From Methylotenera_A sp040387515 (GTDB lineage: Bacteria > Pseudomonadota > Gammaproteobacteria > Burkholderiales > Methylophilaceae), in the NCBI GenBank assembly GCA_040387515.1, contig JAZKDP010000011.1:124001-188000 (forward strand): a stretch of 64,000 bases of DNA, written 5' to 3'. The notes below the pieces were generated by a model, which was given only the letters and a program-made list of their open reading frames with translations, searched no databases and had not been told where the DNA came from. A program made the position numbers and the translations under genes. Positions 9,948 through 17,587 of this stretch are shown one piece after another. Position 1 is the stretch's first letter, and the number at the start of each line of letters is the position of its first letter.

Positions 9948-10108
9948 ATTGCAAACCTAGCTGACTATAAAATTACTTAATTGCTTATCTGCAAAATGTA
10001 TACCAATTATTTAATGCCGATTAAACGCATTGAATTGTATTCAATAAATACTTCTAAAACCAATAATTCTAGTTAGCGCTTATCAATCTGAACTGTTAAA
10101 ATAAAGCC

Positions 10109-10735
10109 ATGTTTACAGGAATTATTCAAGCAGTCGGGCAGATTGAATCAACTAACAAAGTGGGTGACGACATTCAACTGGTTATTCACGCTGCCAGCTT
10201 AGGTTTAGAGGATGTAGCTTTAGGCGATAGCATCGCCGTTAATGGCGTGTGTTTAACCGCAACGCGGCACTCCAAAACCCATTTTCACGTGCATGTTTCA
10301 ACAGAAACGCTTAATGTCACAGTCGGCCTGAATCAGCCACAAGCTGTCAATTTAGAGAAAGCCTTGCGTTTAAATGATCGTTTAGGCGGGCATTTGGTCA
10401 GTGGCCATGTGGATGGCGTGGGCACGGTAAAAGCGTTTACTGATTTAGGCGATTGCTGGACATTGACCATTGAAGCGCCGCATGCGCTATCCAAATACAT
10501 CGCTAAAAAAGGTTCTATCTGCGTTAATGGCGTGAGCTTAACGGTGAATAGTATCGAAAAAGATACGTTTAGCATGAATATTATTCCGCACACCTTACAA
10601 AACACTACTTTTCACCAGCTTAAAGCCGGCAGTCGCGTCAATTTAGAAATTGACCAAATTGCGCGCTATGTTGAGCGCATGGCAGAATGGGCGCAAGAAA
10701 ATGATGGACAAGAAAATAATGAAAAAGCCAAATAA
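10109..10735 (+). CDS. ribE: Riboflavin synthase alpha chain
   Basis: Riboflavin synthase dismutates two 6,7-dimethyl-8-ribityllumazine molecules to riboflavin. The 208-residue protein begins with MFTGII, as the family does. It shows the internal duplication of two lumazine-binding domains: about 1-95 with GDSIAVNGVCLT, and about 97-195 with GSICVNGVSLTVN. The C-terminal trimerisation helix follows. It overlaps the next gene by one base (TAATG), so translation is coupled to ribBX. ribD and ribH are not adjacent, so the pathway is split in this genome. I see no FMN riboswitch in the 161-bp upstream gap. Confidence 0.97.
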   Translation: MFTGIIQAVGQIESTNKVGDDIQLVIHAASLGLEDVALGDSIAVNGVCLTATRHSKTHFHVHVSTETLNVTVGLNQPQAVNLEKALRLNDRLGGHLVSGHVDGVGTVKAFTDLGDCWTLTIEAPHALSKYIAKKGSICVNGVSLTVNSIEKDTFSMNIIPHTLQNTTFHQLKAGSRVNLEIDQIARYVERMAEWAQENDGQENNEKAK

Positions 10736-11883
10736 TGCCACTTAACTCTATTAGCCCTGTCACTGACATCATTGCCGACATTAAAGCCGGCAAGATCGTT
10801 ATTCTAGTCGACGATGAAAATCGTGAAAATGAAGGCGATTTTGTCATCGCGGCAGAATTTGCTACTGCTGAACATATTAACTTTATGGCCAAATATGGCC
10901 GTGGACTTATCTGCTTAACCTTAACAGAAGCGCGTTGTAGGCAATTGAATCTGCCACCAATGGTGCAAAAAAATGGTACGCGTTTAGGCACCAACTTTAC
11001 CGTTTCAATTGAAGCCGCCACTGGCGTAACCACAGGCATTTCCGCCAAAGATCGCGCCACGACCATTGAAGCCGCCGTCGCCAAAAATGCGAATCCCAAA
11101 AGTATTATTAGCCCAGGGCATATCTTTCCGTTGACAGCTTTAGATGGTGGTGTGTTAGTACGTGCAGGACATACCGAAGCAGGCTGCGATTTAGCGTCAC
11201 TGGCTGGTGTAGAGCCCGCATCGGTTATTTGTGAGATATTAAAAGACGATGGTGAAATGGCACGCTTACCCGATTTGGTCGAAATCGCGCGCGAACATGG
11301 CTTAAAAATCGGGTCGATTGCGGATTTAATTCACTACAGAAGTGAGAATGAAAAACTCATTGAGCGCGCCGCAGAGCGTACTGTTAACACACCTTATGGC
11401 GAATTGCGCTTAATTGCCTATTCTGACAAAATCGCCAATGAAACCCATTTGGCTTTGGTAAAAGGCGAGCCTTCTGCCGAAAAAGAAACTTTAGTGCGTG
11501 TGCATGAGCCGCTATCGGTTTTTGATTTGCTGGATAGCACTAGCTGCACACACAGTTGGAATATGCTGCAAGCGATGCAAGCCGTTTCCGAATCAGAATG
11601 TGGTGTAATTGTATTATTGCAACATCGTGAAGGCGCGGCCGATTTGGTGGCGCGAATAAATCACGCGGACGAACCCGCGCGCTACAACCAAGAATTGCGC
11701 ACTTATGGCATTGGCTCACAAATATTGCTGGATTTGGGTGTGCGCAAAATGCGCTTAATGGCGACTCCGCGCAAAATGCCAAGCATGATGGGGTTTGGAT
11801 TAGAGATTACAGGATACCTTGAGTCTGAAAAGCAGGGATGTGAAACTCAGGAGTCTGAAACATCGGAATCTGAAAAGCATTAA
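10735..11883 (+). CDS. ribBA: 3,4-dihydroxy-2-butanone 4-phosphate synthase with degenerate GTP cyclohydrolase II domain (RibBX type)
   Basis: The N-terminal domain (about 1-200) is an intact RibB. It has the acidic loop DDENRENEGDF and RAGHTEAGCDLA, and converts ribulose 5-phosphate to the four-carbon riboflavin precursor. The C-terminal domain (about 205-365) aligns with GTP cyclohydrolase II but has lost its chemistry. The zinc-binding segment that normally carries three Cys (GSLRCDCG context) reads DLLDSTSCTHSW. The RQEGRGIGL loop is QHREGAADL. This is the RibBX pattern described in Proteobacteria, in which a separate RibA supplies the cyclohydrolase. A Ser/Glu/Lys-rich tail of about 20 residues with a repeated SE(K/T) pattern ends the protein. 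Confidence 0.93.
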   Translation: MPLNSISPVTDIIADIKAGKIVILVDDENRENEGDFVIAAEFATAEHINFMAKYGRGLICLTLTEARCRQLNLPPMVQKNGTRLGTNFTVSIEAATGVTTGISAKDRATTIEAAVAKNANPKSIISPGHIFPLTALDGGVLVRAGHTEAGCDLASLAGVEPASVICEILKDDGEMARLPDLVEIAREHGLKIGSIADLIHYRSENEKLIERAAERTVNTPYGELRLIAYSDKIANETHLALVKGEPSAEKETLVRVHEPLSVFDLLDSTSCTHSWNMLQAMQAVSESECGVIVLLQHREGAADLVARINHADEPARYNQELRTYGIGSQILLDLGVRKMRLMATPRKMPSMMGFGLEITGYLESEKQGCETQESETSESEKH

Positions 11884-11945
11884 TGTTGTTGCCAGCAATC
11901 AGCCTCTTAAGGTATTGATTATTTTAGAATAATTCGTGTTAAAAT

Positions 11946-12530
11946 ATGAAACCATTGGAAAATATTAATCTCACAGGTCAGTTTCTCGTCGCGATGCCCG
12001 CTTTGACAGACCCTTTTTTTTCTAAAACCATCACGTATATTTGCACGCATAATCAGGATGGTGCAATGGGCGTGATAGTCAATCGCGCAACGGACGTCAC
12101 ACTGACCGACCTGTTCGAACAAATCAAACTCGACTCTAACTCAACCACGTTACTTGAAAAAACCGTGCATTATGGCGGCCCAGTGCAACCAGAACGCGGT
12201 TTCATTCTGCACACGCCGCACATCGAATACAACTCAACTATCTTGGTTAACAATACGATTGCGCTCACTACTTCTAAGGACATTTTAGAAGCCGCCGCAG
12301 AGAATAATGGTCCAGAAAAAATGCTAGTGGCTTTGGGTTATGCGGGCTGGACGCCAGGCCAATTGGAAGATGAAATGCTCAGCAATACCTGGCTAAGTTT
12401 AGATACAAACAATCTGCATGATATTCACGCACTTATTTTCGATGCACCAAATCATGAAAAATTTGATCTCGCCATGCAATTAATGGGGCTTAATTTGGCT
12501 AATTTATCCGATGTGGCCGGGCATGCTTAA
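11946..12530 (+). CDS. yqgE: UPF0301/DUF179 protein YqgE (AlgH)
   Basis: A 194-residue member of the YqgE/AlgH family, whose molecular function is not established. The N-terminal LTGQFLVAMPAL and the following YICTHNQDGAMGVIVNRA are diagnostic. GGPVQPERGF and LGYAGWTPGQLEDE further along are also conserved. It starts 63 bp after ribBX and is followed after 31 bp by ruvX, the usual partner. Together with pyrR-pyrB-pyrX this forms a conserved gene string also found in Pseudomonas (algH-yqgF-pyrR-pyrB-pyrC'). Confidence 0.95.
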   Translation: MKPLENINLTGQFLVAMPALTDPFFSKTITYICTHNQDGAMGVIVNRATDVTLTDLFEQIKLDSNSTTLLEKTVHYGGPVQPERGFILHTPHIEYNSTILVNNTIALTTSKDILEAAAENNGPEKMLVALGYAGWTPGQLEDEMLSNTWLSLDTNNLHDIHALIFDAPNHEKFDLAMQLMGLNLANLSDVAGHA

Positions 12531-12561
12531 ACATGCCGCACTTAAAATGAGTCATGCTTAA

Positions 12562-13056
12562 ATGACGCAAAGCCTTAAAACCAAAAACAGTTTAAGCCAA
12601 AGCCACTTACCTATATTAGAGCGCAAGTATCCCGATATTACAGGCACGGTATTGGCCTTTGATTTTGGTGAAAAACGTATTGGTGTTGCCGTCGGCGAGA
12701 CTTTATTAAAAGTAGCTCATCCATTAACCACGATTGAATCTGAAACCAACGATGCTCGCTTTAATTTCATTGCCAATATTATTCAAGAATGGCGTCCTAG
12801 TTTGTTAGTCGTTGGCCTACCCACGCACATGGATGGTGGCGCACATCTACTAACCAGCTTGGCTAAAAAATTTGCACAGCGGCTGGAAGGCCGTTTTAAT
12901 TTGCCAGTAATGATGATTGATGAGCGGTTAAGTTCAGCCGATGCAGCGCAAAATTTGAATGCAGCCGGCATTAAAGGCATTAAGCAAAAAGCTTTAATCG
13001 ATGCTGTCGCAGCACAAACCATACTACAATCGCATTTTGACGGGCTTTCGAATTGA
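12562..13056 (+). CDS. ruvX: Holliday junction resolvase-like protein RuvX/YqgF (16S rRNA 5'-end maturation)
   Basis: An RNase H-fold nuclease of the YqgF family, known for a role in pre-16S rRNA processing. The core begins at LAFDFGEKRIGVAVG (about residues 31-45, first catalytic Asp), followed by LVVGLPTHMDG. The MIDERLSSADA segment and a late Asp in ALIDAVAAQ complete the active site. The 164 residues include an N-terminal extension of about 25 residues relative to the usual protein of about 140. Translation could therefore begin later, although the next good ATG is not obvious. It sits between yqgE and pyrR. Confidence 0.93.
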   Translation: MTQSLKTKNSLSQSHLPILERKYPDITGTVLAFDFGEKRIGVAVGETLLKVAHPLTTIESETNDARFNFIANIIQEWRPSLLVVGLPTHMDGGAHLLTSLAKKFAQRLEGRFNLPVMMIDERLSSADAAQNLNAAGIKGIKQKALIDAVAAQTILQSHFDGLSN

Positions 13057-13096
13057 AAAGCTTCGGAATTGACAGACATTGAGTACAACATTACCT

Positions 13097-13642
13097 ATGC
13101 AACTACCTAATCCTGAAACACTATTAAATGATATTAGCGCCAAGATTCAGGCACAAATAAATCTTGCCCCCAGCGCGGAACACTGCGCTTTTGTAGGCAT
13201 TCACAGTGGTGGCGTGTGGGTAATGCAACGCATATTGAATACGCTAAAACTAGATATTCCTTATGGAACATTAGATGCCGCACTGTATCGTGACGATTAT
13301 GCACAACGCGGGCTTAAAGCAGAATCTAAACCTTCCAACATTGCCTTTAATGTGCAAGATAAACACATTATTTTAATTGATGATATTTTCTACACAGGCC
13401 GCACTACGCGCGCCGCCATGAATGAGTTATTTGATTACGGCAGACCTGCCAGCATCACCTTGGCGGTATTAATTAATCGTGGTGGCGCTGAGTTGCCGAT
13501 CTCACCCAATATTGTGGGTGCGGAAATTTTGCTCAAACATAATCAAAGCTTACAGTTATCGCAAGATACCAAAGGCAAACTGCATCTTAGTTTAGAAGAA
13601 TCTGATACGGAAATTACTCGCTTAGAGTCTAATAATGATTAA
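13097..13642 (+). CDS. pyrR: Bifunctional pyr regulator / uracil phosphoribosyltransferase PyrR
   Basis: A PyrR-type phosphoribosyltransferase of 181 residues from the ATG at 13097. The frame extends to a TTG at 13079 that adds six residues. The PRPP-binding loop IILIDDIFYTGRTTRAA is clear, preceded by the IHSGGVWVMQRI substrate loop and ALYRDDY. In Gram-positives PyrR is an RNA-binding attenuator. In proteobacterial pyrR-pyrB strings its role is less clear and may be enzymatic or regulatory. No PyrR-binding leader was recognised here. Its end overlaps pyrB by 8 bp, so translation is coupled. Confidence 0.93.
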   Translation: MQLPNPETLLNDISAKIQAQINLAPSAEHCAFVGIHSGGVWVMQRILNTLKLDIPYGTLDAALYRDDYAQRGLKAESKPSNIAFNVQDKHIILIDDIFYTGRTTRAAMNELFDYGRPASITLAVLINRGGAELPISPNIVGAEILLKHNQSLQLSQDTKGKLHLSLEESDTEITRLESNND

Positions 13643-14612
13643 CCCACAACTTGATTCTAACGGCAACCTTAAACACCTACTCACAATTGAGGGCTTGCCT
13701 AAACGCATCCTGAATCAGATATTAGATACTGCGGAAACCTTTGTGGGCGTGGCAGAACGCGACATTAAAAAAGTGCCTTTATTGCGCGGTAAAACCGTAT
13801 GCAATATTTTCTTTGAAAATAGCACACGTACGCGCACCACTTTTGAAATCGCCGCAAAAAGATTATCCGCTGATGTGATTAACCTGAATGTTGGCACCTC
13901 CAGCCAATCTAAAGGCGAGACGATTTTAGATACGGTAGATAACTTAATCGCCATGCACGCAGATATGTTTGTGGTGCGCCACAACCAAAGCGGTGCAGCA
14001 CATTTTATTGCACAGCATGTACCAGATAATATCAGTGTGATTAACGCGGGCGATGGTCGTCATGCGCACCCTACGCAAGGCCTATTAGATGTATTCACCA
14101 TTCGCCGTTATAAACCGGATATGCATAACTTGCGTGTTGCTTTAGTGGGCGATGTATTGCACTCGCGTGTTGCCAGAAGTGAAATTCATGCGCTCACCAC
14201 ACTTGGTGTGCCAGAGGTACGTGTGATTGCACCTAAAACGTTGCTACCGACTGATGTTGAAAAACTTGGCGTGCAAGTTTTTCATGATATGAAAGCTGGG
14301 TTAAAAGATGTTGACGTTATTATGATGCTGCGTCTGCAAAACGAACGCATGAATGGCGCAATGCTGCCTTCTGCACAAGAATATTTTAAAACCTTTGGTT
14401 TAACACAAGAAAAACTCCAATTGGCCAAACCTGATGCGATTGTCATGCATCCCGGCCCGATGAATCGCGGTGTAGAGATTGATTCCTGTGTTGCAGATGG
14501 AAACCAGTCCGTTATATTGCCACAAGTGACTTATGGTATTGCCGTGCGGATGGCGGTAATGGCAATCCTAGGCGGCGGCAATAGCAGCGGACAAGCAGGG
14601 AGCGGCGCATGA
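13635..14612 (+). CDS. pyrB: Aspartate carbamoyltransferase catalytic subunit
   Basis: PyrB condenses carbamoyl phosphate and aspartate, the first committed pyrimidine step. At 325 residues it has normal length for the class with a dihydroorotase-like partner. The carbamoyl-phosphate motif FENSTRTRTTFE (about 56-67) is intact, as are HPTQGLLDVFTIR and VMHPGPMNRGVEID. It overlaps pyrR by 8 bp and pyrX by 4 bp. No pyrI regulatory subunit follows. In Pseudomonas, ATCase forms dodecamers with an inactive dihydroorotase-like chain, and the next gene encodes just such a chain. Confidence 0.97.
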   Translation: MINPQLDSNGNLKHLLTIEGLPKRILNQILDTAETFVGVAERDIKKVPLLRGKTVCNIFFENSTRTRTTFEIAAKRLSADVINLNVGTSSQSKGETILDTVDNLIAMHADMFVVRHNQSGAAHFIAQHVPDNISVINAGDGRHAHPTQGLLDVFTIRRYKPDMHNLRVALVGDVLHSRVARSEIHALTTLGVPEVRVIAPKTLLPTDVEKLGVQVFHDMKAGLKDVDVIMMLRLQNERMNGAMLPSAQEYFKTFGLTQEKLQLAKPDAIVMHPGPMNRGVEIDSCVADGNQSVILPQVTYGIAVRMAVMAILGGGNSSGQAGSGA

Positions 14613-15892
14613 AAATTCACATCAAAAATGGGCGCTTGATTGACCCTAAAAATAAAATTGATGCGCAATGTGATATCTACATTGCCGCTGGGAAAATTGT
14701 TGGCATTGGCAACAAACCAGTGGACTTTGCAGCGAATCAAACTATCGACGCCACAGACTTAGTCGTCAGTCCGGGTTTTATCGATTTAAGCGCAAGATTA
14801 CGCGAACCAGGCTCTGAATATAACGCAACTTTAGTGAGCGAATTAAATGCCGCCGCAGCCGGTGGGGTCACTGGTCTTGCCTGTACTCCAGATACACAGC
14901 CCGTACTAGATGAGCCTGGATTAGTTGAAATGCTGAAATACCGTGCCAAGCAGCTTAATTTGGCGCATGTCTATCCACTGGGTGCGTTAACACGACAGCT
15001 AGAAGGAAAGTTGCTGACAGAAATGTGCAAGCTGACTGAAGCAGGCTGTGTTGGTTTTAGTCAGGCAGATCACGCCATTATTGACACTCAAGTATTATGG
15101 CGTGCTTGCGAATATGCATCTACTTTTGGCTTTACCTTGTTTTTACGCGCAGAAGATGATTATCTTGCCAAAAACGGCGTCGCCCATGATGGTGAAATAG
15201 CCAGTAGGCTTGGCTTAAAAGGGATTCCAGCAGCAGCAGAAGGCTTAGCGATTGCCAGCATTTTACGCATCGCGCGTGAAACCAACACCAAAATACACTT
15301 GTGCCGATTATCGACCGCTGAAGGCGTTAACCTTGTGCGCGAAGCGAAAAAACAAGGCGTACAAGTCACCGCAGATGTTAGCGCGCAACACCTGCATCTA
15401 ACCGATTTTGATATTGGCTATTTCAATGCACATGCACACATTAAGCCGCCATTGCGCTCCATGCGCGACAAAGACGCATTATGCCAAGGCTTAAAAGACG
15501 GCACGATTGATGCGATTTGTTCGGACCATACACCCGTGAATGATGATGCAAAACTTTTACCATTTGCAGAGTCTGAAGCCGGCGCAACTGGCTTAGAGCT
15601 ACTATTACCGCTAGCACTTAAATGGGCAGACAATCAAAAACTTGATATTGCCGAAGCGATTGCCAAAATCACTTATCAGCCCGCTAAAATATTAGGCATC
15701 AATAGTGGTCACTTATCCATCGGTAGCGATGCGGACATTGCTATATTCAACCCAGAACAAACATGGAAAGTAACACCAGACCAACTAAAAAGTCAGGGTA
15801 AAAACACCCCATTTTTAGGATTAGAGATGGCTGGAAAAGTGCAATACACCTTACTACACGGGCAAATCACTTATCAAGACGAATCCAATTAA
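14609..15892 (+). CDS. pyrX: Non-catalytic dihydroorotase homologue (PyrX/PyrC'), ATCase partner
   Basis: A 427-residue protein with the complete dihydroorotase fold and no obvious truncation, but with a broken active site. The metal-binding His-x-His of DLHVHLREPG is replaced by Ser61-Ala-Arg63 (DLSARLREPG). The later CHxST histidine is Arg (HLCRLST), while the catalytic Asp in CSDHTPV (about 306) is kept. This is the signature of the inactive PyrC' chain that assembles with ATCase in Pseudomonas. It overlaps pyrB by 4 bp (ATGA). The active dihydroorotase must be encoded elsewhere. Some databases would simply name it pyrC. Confidence 0.9.
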   Translation: MKIHIKNGRLIDPKNKIDAQCDIYIAAGKIVGIGNKPVDFAANQTIDATDLVVSPGFIDLSARLREPGSEYNATLVSELNAAAAGGVTGLACTPDTQPVLDEPGLVEMLKYRAKQLNLAHVYPLGALTRQLEGKLLTEMCKLTEAGCVGFSQADHAIIDTQVLWRACEYASTFGFTLFLRAEDDYLAKNGVAHDGEIASRLGLKGIPAAAEGLAIASILRIARETNTKIHLCRLSTAEGVNLVREAKKQGVQVTADVSAQHLHLTDFDIGYFNAHAHIKPPLRSMRDKDALCQGLKDGTIDAICSDHTPVNDDAKLLPFAESEAGATGLELLLPLALKWADNQKLDIAEAIAKITYQPAKILGINSGHLSIGSDADIAIFNPEQTWKVTPDQLKSQGKNTPFLGLEMAGKVQYTLLHGQITYQDESN

Positions 15893-15962
15893 ATCCATTC
15901 ATACGTGATTCTTTTATGAAGCACCAATAACTTCAATATTAGGCACTTAAAATGTTAGACAC

Positions 15963-15991
15963 TTGACGTTTTGCCAAAACGCGCAGATAGT
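15963..15991 (+). promoter_or_regulatory. Candidate sigma-70 promoter with palindrome over the spacer
   Basis: TTGACG (15963-15968) and GATAGT (15986-15991) are separated by 17 bp, upstream of the helix-hairpin-helix gene. A palindrome, CGTTTT-GCC-AAAACG (15967-15981), overlaps the -35 box and spacer and could be an operator. The pattern match is seen directly; promoter activity and repression are inference. Confidence 0.45.
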
Positions 15992-16059
15992 CACTAAGAT
16001 ATAACCGTTTTGTATTAACTCGCTTTTGTTTCAATTCATCATTTTATTGGGGATTAATA

Positions 16060-16644
16060 ATGAGTGCATTTTTTAGTACGTTATCATGCTGTTGGTTTTG
16101 GTTACTCTTAGGTGTTTTAATTGGATGGTTACTCAATCGCTGGTTATGTAAATGTTGCTCTAATACCAACTCTACCGACCTCACTCCTGTTACAAAACCA
16201 GACACTACATCTCCTGCCAAAATAGCGGATATATCAACTTCAGCAGCAATTACACCAGCCGCTGTAAAACCAGCACCAAAACCCACTACGAAACCAAAAG
16301 CCGCTTCTAAGCCAGCTGAAAAAATAGCCAGTACCGCAATTGCCATTGATGTTCCCGCAGCAAAAGCCGCTGGATTTAGCATTAAAAATGCCAATGACCT
16401 AACGATTGTAGAAGGTATTGGCCCCAAAATTAATGAGCTATTTAACGATAATGGTATTAAAACGTTTGCAGAATTGGCTACACAAACCGTTCCGCAATTA
16501 CGTGCAATTTTAGATAAAGGCGGCTCACGTTACCGTATGGCAAACCCAAGCACTTGGGCAAAGCAGGCGGCGTTGGCATCTGTTAATAAATGGGCAGAAC
16601 TCAAGAAATTGCAAGATGAGCTTTCTGGTGGCGTTAAAAAATAA
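16060..16644 (+). CDS. Membrane-anchored helix-hairpin-helix protein
   Basis: No named function. One membrane helix lies near the N terminus (about 10-30, Trp/Leu-rich with several Cys on both sides). It is followed by a low-complexity Pro/Ala/Lys linker (about 40-105) and a C-terminal helix-hairpin-helix domain (about 110-160) with DLTIVEGIGPKINELF. Such domains bind DNA without sequence specificity, or act as protein-protein modules. The Shine-Dalgarno-like TTGGGGA lies just upstream. It is followed after 27 bp by a second membrane-anchored protein with an OmpA-like domain, so the two likely work together at the envelope. Confidence 0.75.
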   Translation: MSAFFSTLSCCWFWLLLGVLIGWLLNRWLCKCCSNTNSTDLTPVTKPDTTSPAKIADISTSAAITPAAVKPAPKPTTKPKAASKPAEKIASTAIAIDVPAAKAAGFSIKNANDLTIVEGIGPKINELFNDNGIKTFAELATQTVPQLRAILDKGGSRYRMANPSTWAKQAALASVNKWAELKKLQDELSGGVKK

Positions 16645-16671
16645 CCACTAACGACATTAGGAGTAACCGTT

Positions 16672-17484
16672 ATGCAAACCAATCAATCTGCGCAACATCA
16701 AGCTAGTTATAAGCGTTGGACATGGATAATTGCGCTCATTCTCGCGTTAATATTATTATGGATGCTGCTCACAGGTCGCGGGCCATCTAGTGCTTGCTGT
16801 GAATCAGTAGTTGGTACACCCGTAAGCACATCAAATGAACCTGCAATCGCACCAAGTGCCGAAATAACACCAAGCACACCCGCAACCGATGAGTTTAGCT
16901 TTACTGCGACGCAAAGTGAAGTGACCAGCACGGGTGACACAAGCAATGCGACTTGGTTAGCCCAGGCTGAGAAATTGAAAGGTATATTAAGCGGGGAAGA
17001 TTTACGTGCGCAAGGTGACGATAAAAAAGTATTGTTATCGGGCATCGTCGATAGTGAGGAAATCAAAAAGCAAAAAGGCGCTGATGTCCAAGCATTTTTT
17101 GGGTCAACGGTCTCTATTGATAACCAATTTGTCGTTAAAGCCAGTGGATCACCAGTCGCAGCGTCCTCACCCCCGGCAGTGGTAAAACTATATTTTACTT
17201 CTGGCAAAACCGCGCTGCCTGATGATGCCAGCGCCAATCTTGGGGCGATTATCGAATGGCTGAAAGCACACCCTGAATCTAAAGCGATATTGTCAGGTTA
17301 TCACGATCCAAGTGGAGATAAAGCGTTTAACCAAAAACTAGCTAAACGCCGCGCCGAATCAGTGGAAGATGCTTTAGAAGCTGCGGGCATTGATGATGAC
17401 AGAATCGACAAACGCAAACCTGAAAGTGTAGATGGTGGAACCGATTTAGCTGAAGCACGACGAGTAGAGGTTTCAATAGAATAA
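16672..17484 (+). CDS. OmpA-family (peptidoglycan-associating) membrane protein
   Basis: A 270-residue protein with an N-terminal membrane anchor (about 17-35), a Ser/Thr/Pro-rich linker and a BON-like middle segment (about 95-150, LSGIVDSEEIKK). The C-terminal OmpA-like domain (about 160-270) contains VKLYFTSGKTALPDD, LSGYHDPSGD and NQKLAKRRAESVEDAL. OmpA-like domains bind peptidoglycan non-covalently. It is the second gene of a two-gene unit with the helix-hairpin-helix protein and ends just before a strong bidirectional terminator. The precise role is unknown. Confidence 0.8.
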   Translation: MQTNQSAQHQASYKRWTWIIALILALILLWMLLTGRGPSSACCESVVGTPVSTSNEPAIAPSAEITPSTPATDEFSFTATQSEVTSTGDTSNATWLAQAEKLKGILSGEDLRAQGDDKKVLLSGIVDSEEIKKQKGADVQAFFGSTVSIDNQFVVKASGSPVAASSPPAVVKLYFTSGKTALPDDASANLGAIIEWLKAHPESKAILSGYHDPSGDKAFNQKLAKRRAESVEDALEAAGIDDDRIDKRKPESVDGGTDLAEARRVEVSIE

Positions 17485-17523
17485 ATGGTGAATTAAAACC
17501 GTTAACTTTAAATAATCTCTAAT

Positions 17524-17553
17524 AAAAAAGCCGATGTATACATCGGCTTTTTT
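17524..17553. terminator. Bidirectional intrinsic terminator
   Basis: The stem AAAAAAGCCGATG / CATCGGCTTTTTT has a TATA loop and gives U-tracts on both strands. It lies between the converging OmpA-like gene and pilU. Confidence 0.93.
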
Positions 17554-17587
17554 ATTCTAATCTTAAGATTTCAACTTTTAAATTAGG

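Noticed and set aside
9948..10108. Possible FMN riboswitch before ribE
   Set aside because: No conserved RFN blocks were recognised in these 161 bp.
11915..11945. TTGATT ... TAAAAT promoter-like pair before yqgE
   Set aside because: The -10 would touch the ATG and place the start of transcription inside the gene, and the spacer is 19 bp. Cotranscription from ribBX is more likely.
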